Source: Candidatus Omnitrophota bacterium
GTDB lineage: Bacteria; Omnitrophota; Omnitrophia; Omnitrophales; Aquincolibacteriaceae
Length of the DNA: 5,723 nucleotides
Assembly: GCA_023819025.1 (NCBI GenBank)
Contig: JAMWDC010000059.1
Span: forward strand, 3,976-9,698
Direction of reading: 5' to 3'
Translations under genes and position numbers: made by a program
Shown here: piece by piece, positions 1-5,650 of the stretch
Layout of the letters: each line of letters starts with the position of its first letter
Position numbering within the stretch: position 1 is the first letter of the stretch
The notes under the pieces: generated by a model
What the model was told of the DNA's origin: nothing
Databases searched by the model: none
The model's input: only the letters and a program-made list of their open reading frames with translations

Positions 1-390
1 ATCGGATCCCTTTCGGAGCTCTGACGACAAACTTTCGAGGATAACACCCTGCGGAAGTTTTCCGAATCTTGACATCCTTTCGGTAAAAATTCCGTCCAGA
101 AAAACCATCCGGCTGTCTTCCTCACCAACGGCGTCGATCTCGGCGAGATCCGACTGCTTCGCAACGGCCGAGGTCTTCCGGTCCCCCTCCATCAAAACGG
201 AATCCAACAGGGGTTCGAGATTCGAATACTTCCAATCTTCATGTTTTCTTGATGGGAATCCGATCTGAAGAAAACGCCGGTAAGCCTTCTCGCGGATCCC
301 GCAAAGCCAATCCCCATCCGATCGTTCCCTGTCAAAAACGCAAACCTGAAACGAATCTCGAAACAATCTCCCTTTTCTATCTTTTCCCAT
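1..390 (-). CDS. sufD: SufD, Fe-S cluster assembly scaffold subunit (N-terminal 130 codons, cut by window edge)
   Basis: The frame is open from an ATG at 388-390 to the left edge without a stop. An in-frame TAA lies ten codons upstream with no other start codon between, so the ATG is well fixed. A purine-rich stretch (AAGGGG) lies 5 nt before it. The translation carries the SufD N-terminal signature: AYRRFLQIGFPSRKHEDWKY (residues 36-55) continuing into SNLEPLLD, which matches the family pattern of a helix, then G-x-P, then EDW(K/R)Y(T/S)NL. In the SUF complex SufD pairs with SufB on top of a SufC dimer in the cytoplasm and is needed for cluster assembly and iron supply. It follows sufC by 29 nt on the same strand, the usual order. 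About two thirds of the protein, including the beta-helix core and the C-terminal SufB interface, lies outside the window. The first 30 residues do not match anything I recognise. Confidence 0.9.
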   Translation of the reverse strand, partial: MGKDRKGRLFRDSFQVCVFDRERSDGDWLCGIREKAYRRFLQIGFPSRKHEDWKYSNLEPLLDSVLMEGDRKTSAVAKQSDLAEIDAVGEEDSRMVFLDGIFTERMSRFGKLPQGVILESLSSELRKGSD

Positions 391-419
391 CTGGCCCCTT
401 GTCCTATCCTTTTAACCAG

Positions 420-1187
420 TCAATCCCGCGTTGAGACATCCCGGCCATTGTCCAAAATCCACTCATAACCTTTCTTTTCAAGTTCCAGGGGTAAACTTTT
501 ATCGCCGGAATGGACGATCCGTCCATCCAACAGGATATGGACATAATCCGGCTCAACATAATCAAGAATCCGCTGATAATGAGTGATTAAAATCATCGCA
601 TTCTGGGGCTGACGCAAGGCGTTCATCCCTCCTGCGACGGTCCGCAAGGCATCGATATCCAAACCGGAATCCGTCTCGTCCAGAATCGCCAGGACCGGCT
701 CGAGGACAGCCATCTGGAGGATCTCGTTTCTTTTTTTCTCTCCCCCTGAAAACCCGTAATTCACCGCGCGGTCCAGAAAATCCTCGGGGATGTCGACCCT
801 TTTCATTTTTGCGCGGAGGATTTCCTCAAATTCGAGAGGGTCCACCTCGGTCTCGCCTTTTGCCTTACGTTTAGCATTGAACGCCATCCGAAGAAAACTT
901 GCATTGTTGACACCCGGTATCTCCACCGGATATTGAAACGCCATAAAAATTCCCCCAAGGGCCCGGTCCTCGGGCTCCATCTCCAAGAGATTTTTTCCCT
1001 GGAAAATAACCTCGCCGTCAGTCACTTCAATATGAGGTTCGCCTGCCAAAACTTTGGCGAGCGTGCTTTTGCCCGAACCGTTCGGGCCCATGATGGCATG
1101 AATTTCGCCGGCACGAACCTCCAGGGAAATCCCCTTCAAAATATCCCTGGAACCTACCCGACAACTTAAATGACGAATCGACAACAT
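420..1187 (-). CDS. sufC: SufC, ABC-type ATPase of the SUF Fe-S assembly complex
   Basis: SufC is the soluble ABC ATPase that drives the SufBCD scaffold; it binds SufB and SufD rather than a membrane transporter. All ATPase motifs are visible in the 255-residue product: Walker A GPNGSGKST (34-42, Lys40), Q-loop Gln85 in FMAFQYP, signature FSGGE (146-150), Walker B AILDE (167-171) and switch His203 in ITHYQRI. ETDSGLDIDAL after Walker B and the long EIPGVNN segment are typical of SufC. A TTG at 1211 in the same frame would add eight residues, but the family begins MLSI, as the ATG at 1187 does here. The length then equals that of known SufC proteins (about 250 residues). The gene starts 20 nt after the sufB stop and ends 29 nt before sufD. 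No key residue is missing. Confidence 0.97.
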   Translation of the reverse strand: MLSIRHLSCRVGSRDILKGISLEVRAGEIHAIMGPNGSGKSTLAKVLAGEPHIEVTDGEVIFQGKNLLEMEPEDRALGGIFMAFQYPVEIPGVNNASFLRMAFNAKRKAKGETEVDPLEFEEILRAKMKRVDIPEDFLDRAVNYGFSGGEKKRNEILQMAVLEPVLAILDETDSGLDIDALRTVAGGMNALRQPQNAMILITHYQRILDYVEPDYVHILLDGRIVHSGDKSLPLELEKKGYEWILDNGRDVSTRD

Positions 1188-1207
1188 CGCCTGACGCCTG
1201 CCTTTCT

Positions 1208-2659
1208 TCAACCCACCGAGCCTTCCAGTTTGAGTTCTAAAAGCCGAGCGGCCTCCACTGCAAATTCTCCCGGAAGTTCGCGGAAAACCGCTTTACAAAA
1301 TCCTCCGATGATTGAGGCCATGGCATTTTCGGTCGAAATGCCCCTTTGACGAAAATAAAATAATTGGTCGTCACTCACCTTCGAGGTCGAGGCCTCATGT
1401 TCTACCTGACTGGCGGCATTTTGAATGTCCATGGTTGGAAATGTATTCGCATGACATTGGGAACCAATCAATAGCGAGTCGCACTGGGTATAATTTCTGG
1501 CGCCGACGGCGGACTTTGCAATTTGCACCAAACCGCGGTAATTGCCGTTCGAGTGCCCCGCAGAAATCCCCTTGGAGATGATCGTACTCCGGGTATTTTT
1601 GCCAACGTGGATCATCTTCGTCCCCGTGTCGGCTTGCTGGTAACCCGTGGTCATGGCGACCGAGTAAAACTCGCCGACCGAATGGTCTCCGAGCAAAAGA
1701 CAACTGGGATATTTCCAGGTAATTGCAGATCCTGTTTCCACCTGCGTCCATGAAATTTTAGAGTTCTTCCCCAAACATTTCCCCCGTTTGGTAACGAAAT
1801 TAAAGATTCCTCCCCTGCCGGTCTTGGGATCGCCCGCATACCAATTCTGAACGGTCGAATACTTAATCTCGGCATCGTCCAGCGCAACGAGCTCCACGAC
1901 CGCTGCGTGCAGTTGATGGGTGTCGAACCGGGGAGCGGTGCACCCTTCCAGATAACTGACATAACTATTTTCTTCACAGACGATCAAGGTTCTCTCGAAT
2001 TGTCCCGAGCGTTCAGTATTAATCCGGAAATAACTGGAGAGTTCCATGGGGCACCGCGTATTTTTAGGAACGTAAACAAAGGAACCGTCCGTAAAGACTG
2101 CGGCATTGAGCGCCGCGAAGAAATTATCCGTCGGGGGAACGACCGAACCCATATATTTCTTGATCAAATCCGGGTATTCACAGATCGCTTCGGAAAAGGA
2201 GCAAAAAATCACGCCGGCATCTCGCAATCGTTGCTTGAAGGTCGTAGCCACTGAGATACTGTCAAAGATGGCGTCGACCGCAACCCCAGAAAGGTGTTTT
2301 TGTTCCACGAGAGGGATCCCCAGTCGGTCGTAAGTCCTCCGAAGTTCCGGATCGACCTCATCGAGACTCTTTGGATTCCGCCTCGCCTGTTTGGGTTCGG
2401 AATAATAGATGATCTCCTGATAATCAAGCGGTGGGTAATCCACATGGGCCCAATGCGGCTCTTTCATTTTCTTCCATTGTTCGAAGGCACGAAGCCGGAA
2501 ATCCAGGACAAATTGCGGTTCGCGCTTATGCCGCGAAATCATACGAATGGTATCGGCGCTGAGGCCTTTGACCATCTTGGCCACTTCGATATCCGTTTTG
2601 AAACCGTATGGATATTCGCGGTTCACGAAATCGTTGATATTTTTTGGTTGATCCGCCAT
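1208..2659 (-). CDS. sufB: SufB, Fe-S cluster assembly scaffold protein
   Basis: SufB is the main scaffold on which the nascent Fe-S cluster forms, as a SufBC2D complex that receives sulfur from a cysteine desulfurase. The 483-residue product is full length. The C-terminal half is strongly conserved: YLEGCTAP (Cys240), GARNYTQCDSLLIGS (Cys393), QVEHEA (Glu420, Glu422), DDQLFYFRQRGIS and the closing EFAVEAARLLELKLEGSVG. By my alignment Cys393 and Glu420 correspond to E. coli SufB Cys405 and Glu432, the proposed cluster or sulfur-accepting residues, and Cys240 to Cys254. I chose the ATG at 2659, which has GAGGG four nt upstream; a TTG at 2689 would add ten residues with no family support. SufB is a frequent intein host, but this copy is uninterrupted. 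It lies 57 nt after the Rrf2 gene. Confidence 0.97.
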   Translation of the reverse strand: MADQPKNINDFVNREYPYGFKTDIEVAKMVKGLSADTIRMISRHKREPQFVLDFRLRAFEQWKKMKEPHWAHVDYPPLDYQEIIYYSEPKQARRNPKSLDEVDPELRRTYDRLGIPLVEQKHLSGVAVDAIFDSISVATTFKQRLRDAGVIFCSFSEAICEYPDLIKKYMGSVVPPTDNFFAALNAAVFTDGSFVYVPKNTRCPMELSSYFRINTERSGQFERTLIVCEENSYVSYLEGCTAPRFDTHQLHAAVVELVALDDAEIKYSTVQNWYAGDPKTGRGGIFNFVTKRGKCLGKNSKISWTQVETGSAITWKYPSCLLLGDHSVGEFYSVAMTTGYQQADTGTKMIHVGKNTRSTIISKGISAGHSNGNYRGLVQIAKSAVGARNYTQCDSLLIGSQCHANTFPTMDIQNAASQVEHEASTSKVSDDQLFYFRQRGISTENAMASIIGGFCKAVFRELPGEFAVEAARLLELKLEGSVG

Positions 2660-2716
2660 TCTGCCCTCGCGACGATGAAACCGGACCAAAATAGTCTGAA
2701 TTTCCGGTAAAAAAAA
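2660..2716 (-). other. Rrf2-sufB intergenic spacer with T-run and short inverted repeat
   Basis: The 57-nt spacer begins, in the sense direction, with eight T residues directly after the Rrf2 stop codon. It then contains ACCGGA (2703-2708) and TCCGGT (2680-2685), a 6-bp inverted repeat with a 17-nt loop, before the GAGGG ribosome site of sufB. The hairpin lies after the T-run rather than before it, so this is not a standard intrinsic terminator. It could be an mRNA processing or stability element that sets the ratio of regulator to scaffold, or it could be chance. Confidence 0.3.
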
Positions 2717-3166
2717 TTACGCGTTCTGCGCTGTCACATCGCGGTCCAAAGGGAAATCCTCCTCAGCCAGCCCTTTAAGTGTCACCGTGGAATAAAAATT
2801 GTCTAATAATTCTTTTGTCTTCAACCATATCGGCTTGACACCGCAAAGGGAGAAATGGGTGCAGACAATATCCTGGCGCAAGCGCGGTTTGCAATAGACA
2901 TCAAAGGTGCTGCCTTCTAAGGCCTCAACGATCTCCTTTAGATAAATTTCGGACGCGGGTCGAGCCAATACATAGCCGCCTTGATTTCCGTGCTGAGCAG
3001 CTACAATATTGGCGGCGCGCAGTTTTTGCAAAATCTTTTCTGTATAGGCGACCGGAAAATTTTCGTCCCGCACGATCTCTTTGACCGTAAGAGGACGGCT
3101 ATTTTCAGCTTTCGCCATACGGATCAGACAAATCAAACCGTATTCGGTCTTCGTCGTAAATCTCAT
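2717..3166 (-). CDS. Rrf2-family transcriptional regulator, IscR/SufR-like, probable Fe-S sensor of the suf operon
   Basis: The 149-residue protein is an Rrf2 winged-helix regulator. It begins MRFTTKTEYGL, the family start, and carries the recognition-helix region AYTEKILQKL (40-49), the wing HGNQGGYVLARP (59-70), and then LKEIVEALEG (76-85). Three cysteines follow at 92, 102 and 108, with His104 between them, where IscR holds its [2Fe-2S] ligands (Cys92, Cys98, Cys104, His107). The spacing here is C-x9-C-x5-C rather than the C-x5-C-x5-C of IscR. The protein probably senses Fe-S status and controls its own operon, since it is the first gene before sufBCD and a dyad overlaps its promoter. The ATG at 3164-3166 has AGAGGA about 8 nt upstream. 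It could be called SufR or IscR; the sequence alone does not decide, so I give no symbol. Confidence 0.93.
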   Translation of the reverse strand: MRFTTKTEYGLICLIRMAKAENSRPLTVKEIVRDENFPVAYTEKILQKLRAANIVAAQHGNQGGYVLARPASEIYLKEIVEALEGSTFDVYCKPRLRQDIVCTHFSLCGVKPIWLKTKELLDNFYSTVTLKGLAEEDFPLDRDVTAQNA

Positions 3167-3190
3167 AGAATGTTTCCTCTTCCCAGCTAA

Positions 3191-3220
3191 AGTATATCAA
3201 ATTGGACTAAATCAGTCCAA
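3191..3220 (-). promoter_or_regulatory. sigma70-like promoter of the rrf2-sufBCD operon
   Basis: On the minus strand a -35 box TTGGAC (3215-3220) and a -10 box TATACT (3191-3196) are separated by 18 nt. Transcription would start near 3184, leaving a leader of about 18 nt that contains the AGAGGA ribosome site before the Rrf2 ATG. The -35 box lies inside the adjacent dyad, so a protein bound there should compete with RNA polymerase. No other good promoter is seen before sufB, sufC or sufD. Confidence 0.6.
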
Positions 3221-3223
3221 TTT
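3199..3223. promoter_or_regulatory. Perfect 25-bp dyad, candidate Rrf2 operator
   Basis: The arms AAATTGGACT (3199-3208) and AGTCCAATTT (3214-3223) are exact reverse complements around a 5-bp AT-rich spacer. The dyad is centred at 3211 and covers the -35 box of the operon promoter, with the right size for a symmetric dimer of an Rrf2 protein. The TTG-G-ACT half-site followed by an AT-rich centre resembles binding sites described for IscR-like regulators. That resemblance is from memory. Autoregulation is inferred from position. Confidence 0.6.
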
Positions 3224-3458
3224 AAAATCCGTATTTCTTCAACGAACTGAGACACTCCTTATCTTAATATATATCAATAAGATAAATTATTTCCGATTTG
3301 ATCGTGCGCCGTGATAAGAAAGACGGCACAATATAGAGCCCCATAAGGGACTTTTTCCTGCAACAAGTGCATGGGGCAGGACAGGGGTCGATGGCTCGAC
3401 AAGGTAAGAACATTCATGCTGGCCAATCCAACGCCCTTTAATCCGTTGTTTTATCAAA
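3224..3458. other. Intergenic region without a recognisable gene; candidate repeat remnant
   Basis: This 235-bp gap separates the suf promoter from the end of the ATPase gene. It holds an AT-rich inverted repeat at 3259-3285, a perfect hairpin GTCGA/TCGAC with a 4-nt loop (3387-3400), and a TCCTGC/GCAGGA pair (3356-3361, 3376-3381). Short open frames lie opposite each other. One on the minus strand (3287-3499) overlaps the end of the ATPase gene, and a 32-residue one lies on the plus strand (3371-3469). Neither matches a family I know or has a convincing ribosome site. The pattern resembles a dispersed intergenic repeat or a decayed element more than a gene. No rho-independent terminator for the ATPase gene is evident. 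Confidence 0.35.
3259..3285. repeat. AT-rich inverted repeat (8-bp arms, 11-nt loop)
   Basis: TTATCTTA (3259-3266) and TAAGATAA (3278-3285) are exact reverse complements around an AT-rich loop of 11 nt. The repeat lies 36 bp upstream of the operator-like dyad. It could be a second protein-binding site or a weak transcript end. In such AT-rich DNA it may also be chance. Confidence 0.3.
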
Positions 3459-4619
3459 CTACGAGTTAAGACTTCCGGCGTTTCTGTAACTGAACACATC
3501 CGCTGTCTGGCGATGCTGGTCTTCGCCGCCGCCGTATATCAGCGCCGGTTTAGCAGTATTCTTTTCATTCAGCTTCTGGTAATAACGCAATCCTTTAAAA
3601 TAATCCTCATTGATCGTGCTACCCAGCTTCACTTCAACCGGCTTAATGGATGTGCCGCCCTCAAGAAGCACGTCAACCTCATTGCCGACATTGTCACGAA
3701 AGAAATAGATATTGCTGTTCTTGCACTGATTTGTCCGGGCCTTCAGAAGCTCGGCAACAACGAAGTTCTCGAATAACGAGCCCTTAAGCGGGTGCTGTGC
3801 GATATGCTTGACGTCTTGGATATCCAAAAGATACGATGCCAACCCGCAATCGGTAAAGTATAACTTTGGTGCTTTAATTAGCCGCTTGCCAAAATTGGCG
3901 TGGTGCGGACGCACAAAAAATATAATGTAGCATGCCTCAAGCACGCTCAACCAGCTTTTAGCTGTGTTGTGATTAATGCCGCAATCATTGGCCAGATTCG
4001 ACAAATTCACTATCTGCGCCACCCTGCCCGCGCACAGTTTGATGAATTTCTCGAATTTCGCAAGGTCTTTCACGTTAATAAGTGAGCGGATATCCCGCTC
4101 AAGGTAGGTGCTCACATAAAAGGAAAGGGCCTCGGACGGATTAAGCTTCTTATCATGGATCCGGGGATAAAAACCGGTGAAAAGAACCTTATCTATGGGC
4201 TTTGCCTTATCAGAATAAATTTCAGTGTATGAGAACGGCAAAAGAACCGCCAAGGCAGTCCTTCCGGCAAGGCTCTGACTCACCGTATTCAAAAGATGAA
4301 AATTCTGGCTTCCGGTGAGGATAAAATGGCCGGGCTTGTCTTTTGTATCAACGATCTCTTGAATATACGATACTAACTCCGGAACACGCTGGATTTCATC
4401 AATGATAGCGCCATCTTTGTAGCATTCGCCAAGAAAAGCCCTCGGATCATTCTTCGCGTAATTGCGGGTATCGATATTCTCCAAAGAAAAATACTGCCTC
4501 TTAGGGAATAATGCCTTGCAAAGGGTGGTTTTTCCGGATTGGCGCGGCCCGGTGATGGTAATGACCGGGTATCGCCGCGCATAATGCAGAATCTTCTCTG
4601 AAATGGCTCGTTTTATCAT
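3459..4619 (-). CDS. AAA_14/DUF4143 family ATPase with PD-(D/E)XK-like C-terminus
   Basis: The 386-residue protein has the complete layout of the AAA_14 plus DUF4143 family. It shows Walker A GPRQSGKT (24-31), Walker B AIIDE (71-75) in GAIIDEIQR, and a sensor-1-like ILTGSQ (100-105). YLERDI (172-177) is followed by a winged-helix-like stretch LSNLANDCGINHNTAKSWL (206-224) and KAPKLYFTDCGLASYL (249-264). The C-terminus carries nuclease-like residues Glu284, Asp316 in GNEVD and Glu329/Lys331 in VEVK. Length and ending are normal for the family. The cellular role of these widespread, often laterally moved proteins is not firmly known; toxin-antitoxin-like or defence roles have been suggested. 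The ATG at 4617-4619 has no Shine-Dalgarno site, and a promoter abuts it. It lies 101 bp downstream of the NucS-like gene on the same strand but probably has its own transcript. Confidence 0.93.
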   Translation of the reverse strand: MIKRAISEKILHYARRYPVITITGPRQSGKTTLCKALFPKRQYFSLENIDTRNYAKNDPRAFLGECYKDGAIIDEIQRVPELVSYIQEIVDTKDKPGHFILTGSQNFHLLNTVSQSLAGRTALAVLLPFSYTEIYSDKAKPIDKVLFTGFYPRIHDKKLNPSEALSFYVSTYLERDIRSLINVKDLAKFEKFIKLCAGRVAQIVNLSNLANDCGINHNTAKSWLSVLEACYIIFFVRPHHANFGKRLIKAPKLYFTDCGLASYLLDIQDVKHIAQHPLKGSLFENFVVAELLKARTNQCKNSNIYFFRDNVGNEVDVLLEGGTSIKPVEVKLGSTINEDYFKGLRYYQKLNEKNTAKPALIYGGGEDQHRQTADVFSYRNAGSLNS

Positions 4620-4625
4620 GATCCA

Positions 4626-4654
4626 AGCATATATTGAGTTTTACACTTTGTCAA
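4626..4654 (-). promoter_or_regulatory. Promoter giving a leaderless or near-leaderless transcript of the AAA/DUF4143 gene
   Basis: On the minus strand a perfect TTGACA (4649-4654) is followed after 17 nt by TATGCT (4626-4631). Only 6 nt separate the -10 box from the ATG at 4619, so transcription should start at or within a few bases of the start codon. An alternative -10 (TATATG, 15-nt spacing) would move the start by only about 2 nt. No ribosome binding site is present in the short gap. Confidence 0.55.
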
Positions 4655-4720
4655 TCCAATTCGCAATCTGTAAAAGAAATAACACATAGATGTTGAATAG
4701 GGAATTGAGCAGGGTAGCAT

Positions 4721-5650
4721 TTATCGCTTCTTTTCCAGCTTGAAATGAATCTTGTAAGTATAAAACTCGATGTTCTGCGTCATCGTAAGCGCCCGGCGAA
4801 TTTTCTGGTCATCTTCAAAGGCAATAATCACGCCTCGGACGGTCTGCCCCTCTTCCGCTAATTCCTCTTTTACATAGCCCATATAACGCTGGATCTGCCC
4901 AATCACCATGTCACTAACGCGGCCTTTCTTGAGCTCAACAACTAAAAGCTCTTTCTTGTCCTTACTAACCGCCAAGATATCAATCGGGCCGGTGTCGCTC
5001 TGGTATTGCTGGCCGGTTGTTTCGCCATCTTCTTCATAAATATCATAGTGTTTGCCCAGCTCTGTTGCCTTCCAATTCTGAACCAAGAAGTCTTCGAGAT
5101 GTTTTTCAAGCGCAAACACATTCGGGTCTTCAATGGTTTCATCCGTCGCGACAATTGAGGGTGGTCGCAATCCGGCAAGAAGCGTCTCGATCTCGCTGGC
5201 GTATTTACTAATGGCACTGACCGTACCAATGGCCCCGGTAGAATTCTGGAGCTGTTCGCTCATTTCGTCTCGTAGAATAATCTTGGGAAACCAGCGCACG
5301 GCACGCCTGTGCGGAAGCTCCTGACCTTTGTGATATTCATAACCGCCAACGACTTCGCCAGCGTAATACCTGCCCTTTCCATCCGGACACAGGACAACAT
5401 CGCCAACCTGAACACCTTTGGCAATCGTCCAGAGCATTCCACATGCCAACCCGGCCGAAATCTTCGTTTTACCGGGGTTCTGCTCGATAAAAAGCGGGAT
5501 AAACTCCTTGTTGAAATCACGCCAGTTATTCGGCAAGCAATTGGTGAGGTCTTTATCTTTGATGAATCCGGCGGCAATAAAATCCCCTTTATACGCCTCC
5601 TCCGCGAAGGCGCTTTTTCGGCCAAGCATAATCCTGTAATAATTCTTCAT
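4721..5650 (-). CDS. EVE/PUA-like reader fused to NucS-type (DUF91) endonuclease domain
   Basis: The C-terminal half of this 309-residue protein is a NucS-like PD-(D/E)XK nuclease: Glu182 in EKHLEDF, Asp224 in DTGPIDILAV, Glu239 and Lys241 in VVELKKG, and Gln252 in GQIQRYMG, all in the family order. The N-terminal half (about 1-125) contains MLWTIAKGVQVGDVVL, RYYAGEVVGGYEY and HRRAVRW. This resembles the EVE/PUA-like modules found in front of restriction nucleases, where an aromatic pocket reads modified bases; that fold is my inference. A helical linker joins the halves. Archaeal and actinobacterial NucS have a different N-terminal domain and act on mismatches, so mismatch repair is a less likely role here. 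The ATG at 5650 overlaps the stop of the upstream frame (ATGA) and suits translational coupling; a TTG at 5665 would add five residues. A modification-dependent restriction or defence role is likely but unproven. Confidence 0.85.
   Translation of the reverse strand: MKNYYRIMLGRKSAFAEEAYKGDFIAAGFIKDKDLTNCLPNNWRDFNKEFIPLFIEQNPGKTKISAGLACGMLWTIAKGVQVGDVVLCPDGKGRYYAGEVVGGYEYHKGQELPHRRAVRWFPKIILRDEMSEQLQNSTGAIGTVSAISKYASEIETLLAGLRPPSIVATDETIEDPNVFALEKHLEDFLVQNWKATELGKHYDIYEEDGETTGQQYQSDTGPIDILAVSKDKKELLVVELKKGRVSDMVIGQIQRYMGYVKEELAEEGQTVRGVIIAFEDDQKIRRALTMTQNIEFYTYKIHFKLEKKR

Noticed and set aside
249..434. Plus-strand open frame of 61 codons opposite the start of sufD
   Set aside because: It lies antisense to the clearly conserved SufD N-terminus and has low-complexity, proline- and serine-rich content with no family resemblance.
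1395..1977. Overlapping minus-strand frames inside sufB (1395-1751 and 1651-1977)
   Set aside because: They are alternative frames of the highly conserved sufB and carry no independent domain signal.
2294..2710. Plus-strand 138-codon frame antisense to the start of sufB
   Set aside because: It mirrors sufB codons, has no ribosome site and no family resemblance. Long antisense frames are common opposite conserved genes.
3190..3258. Minus-strand GTG frame of 22 codons running through the suf promoter
   Set aside because: The AAGGA motif directly abuts the GTG, too close to serve as a ribosome site, and the frame merely reads across the promoter and dyad.
3304..3327. GCCGT/ACGGC hairpin as terminator of the ATPase gene
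   Set aside because: The stem is only 5 bp and no T-run follows it in the transcribed direction.
3287..3499. Minus-strand frame of 70 codons after the ATPase gene
   Set aside because: It overlaps the ATPase end by about 40 nt in another frame, has no recognisable domain and no convincing ribosome site. I treat the region as a possible repeat rather than a gene.
4681..4700. AACA/TGTT hairpin after the NucS-like gene as terminator
   Set aside because: The stem has only four mostly A-T pairs, which would not terminate transcription.
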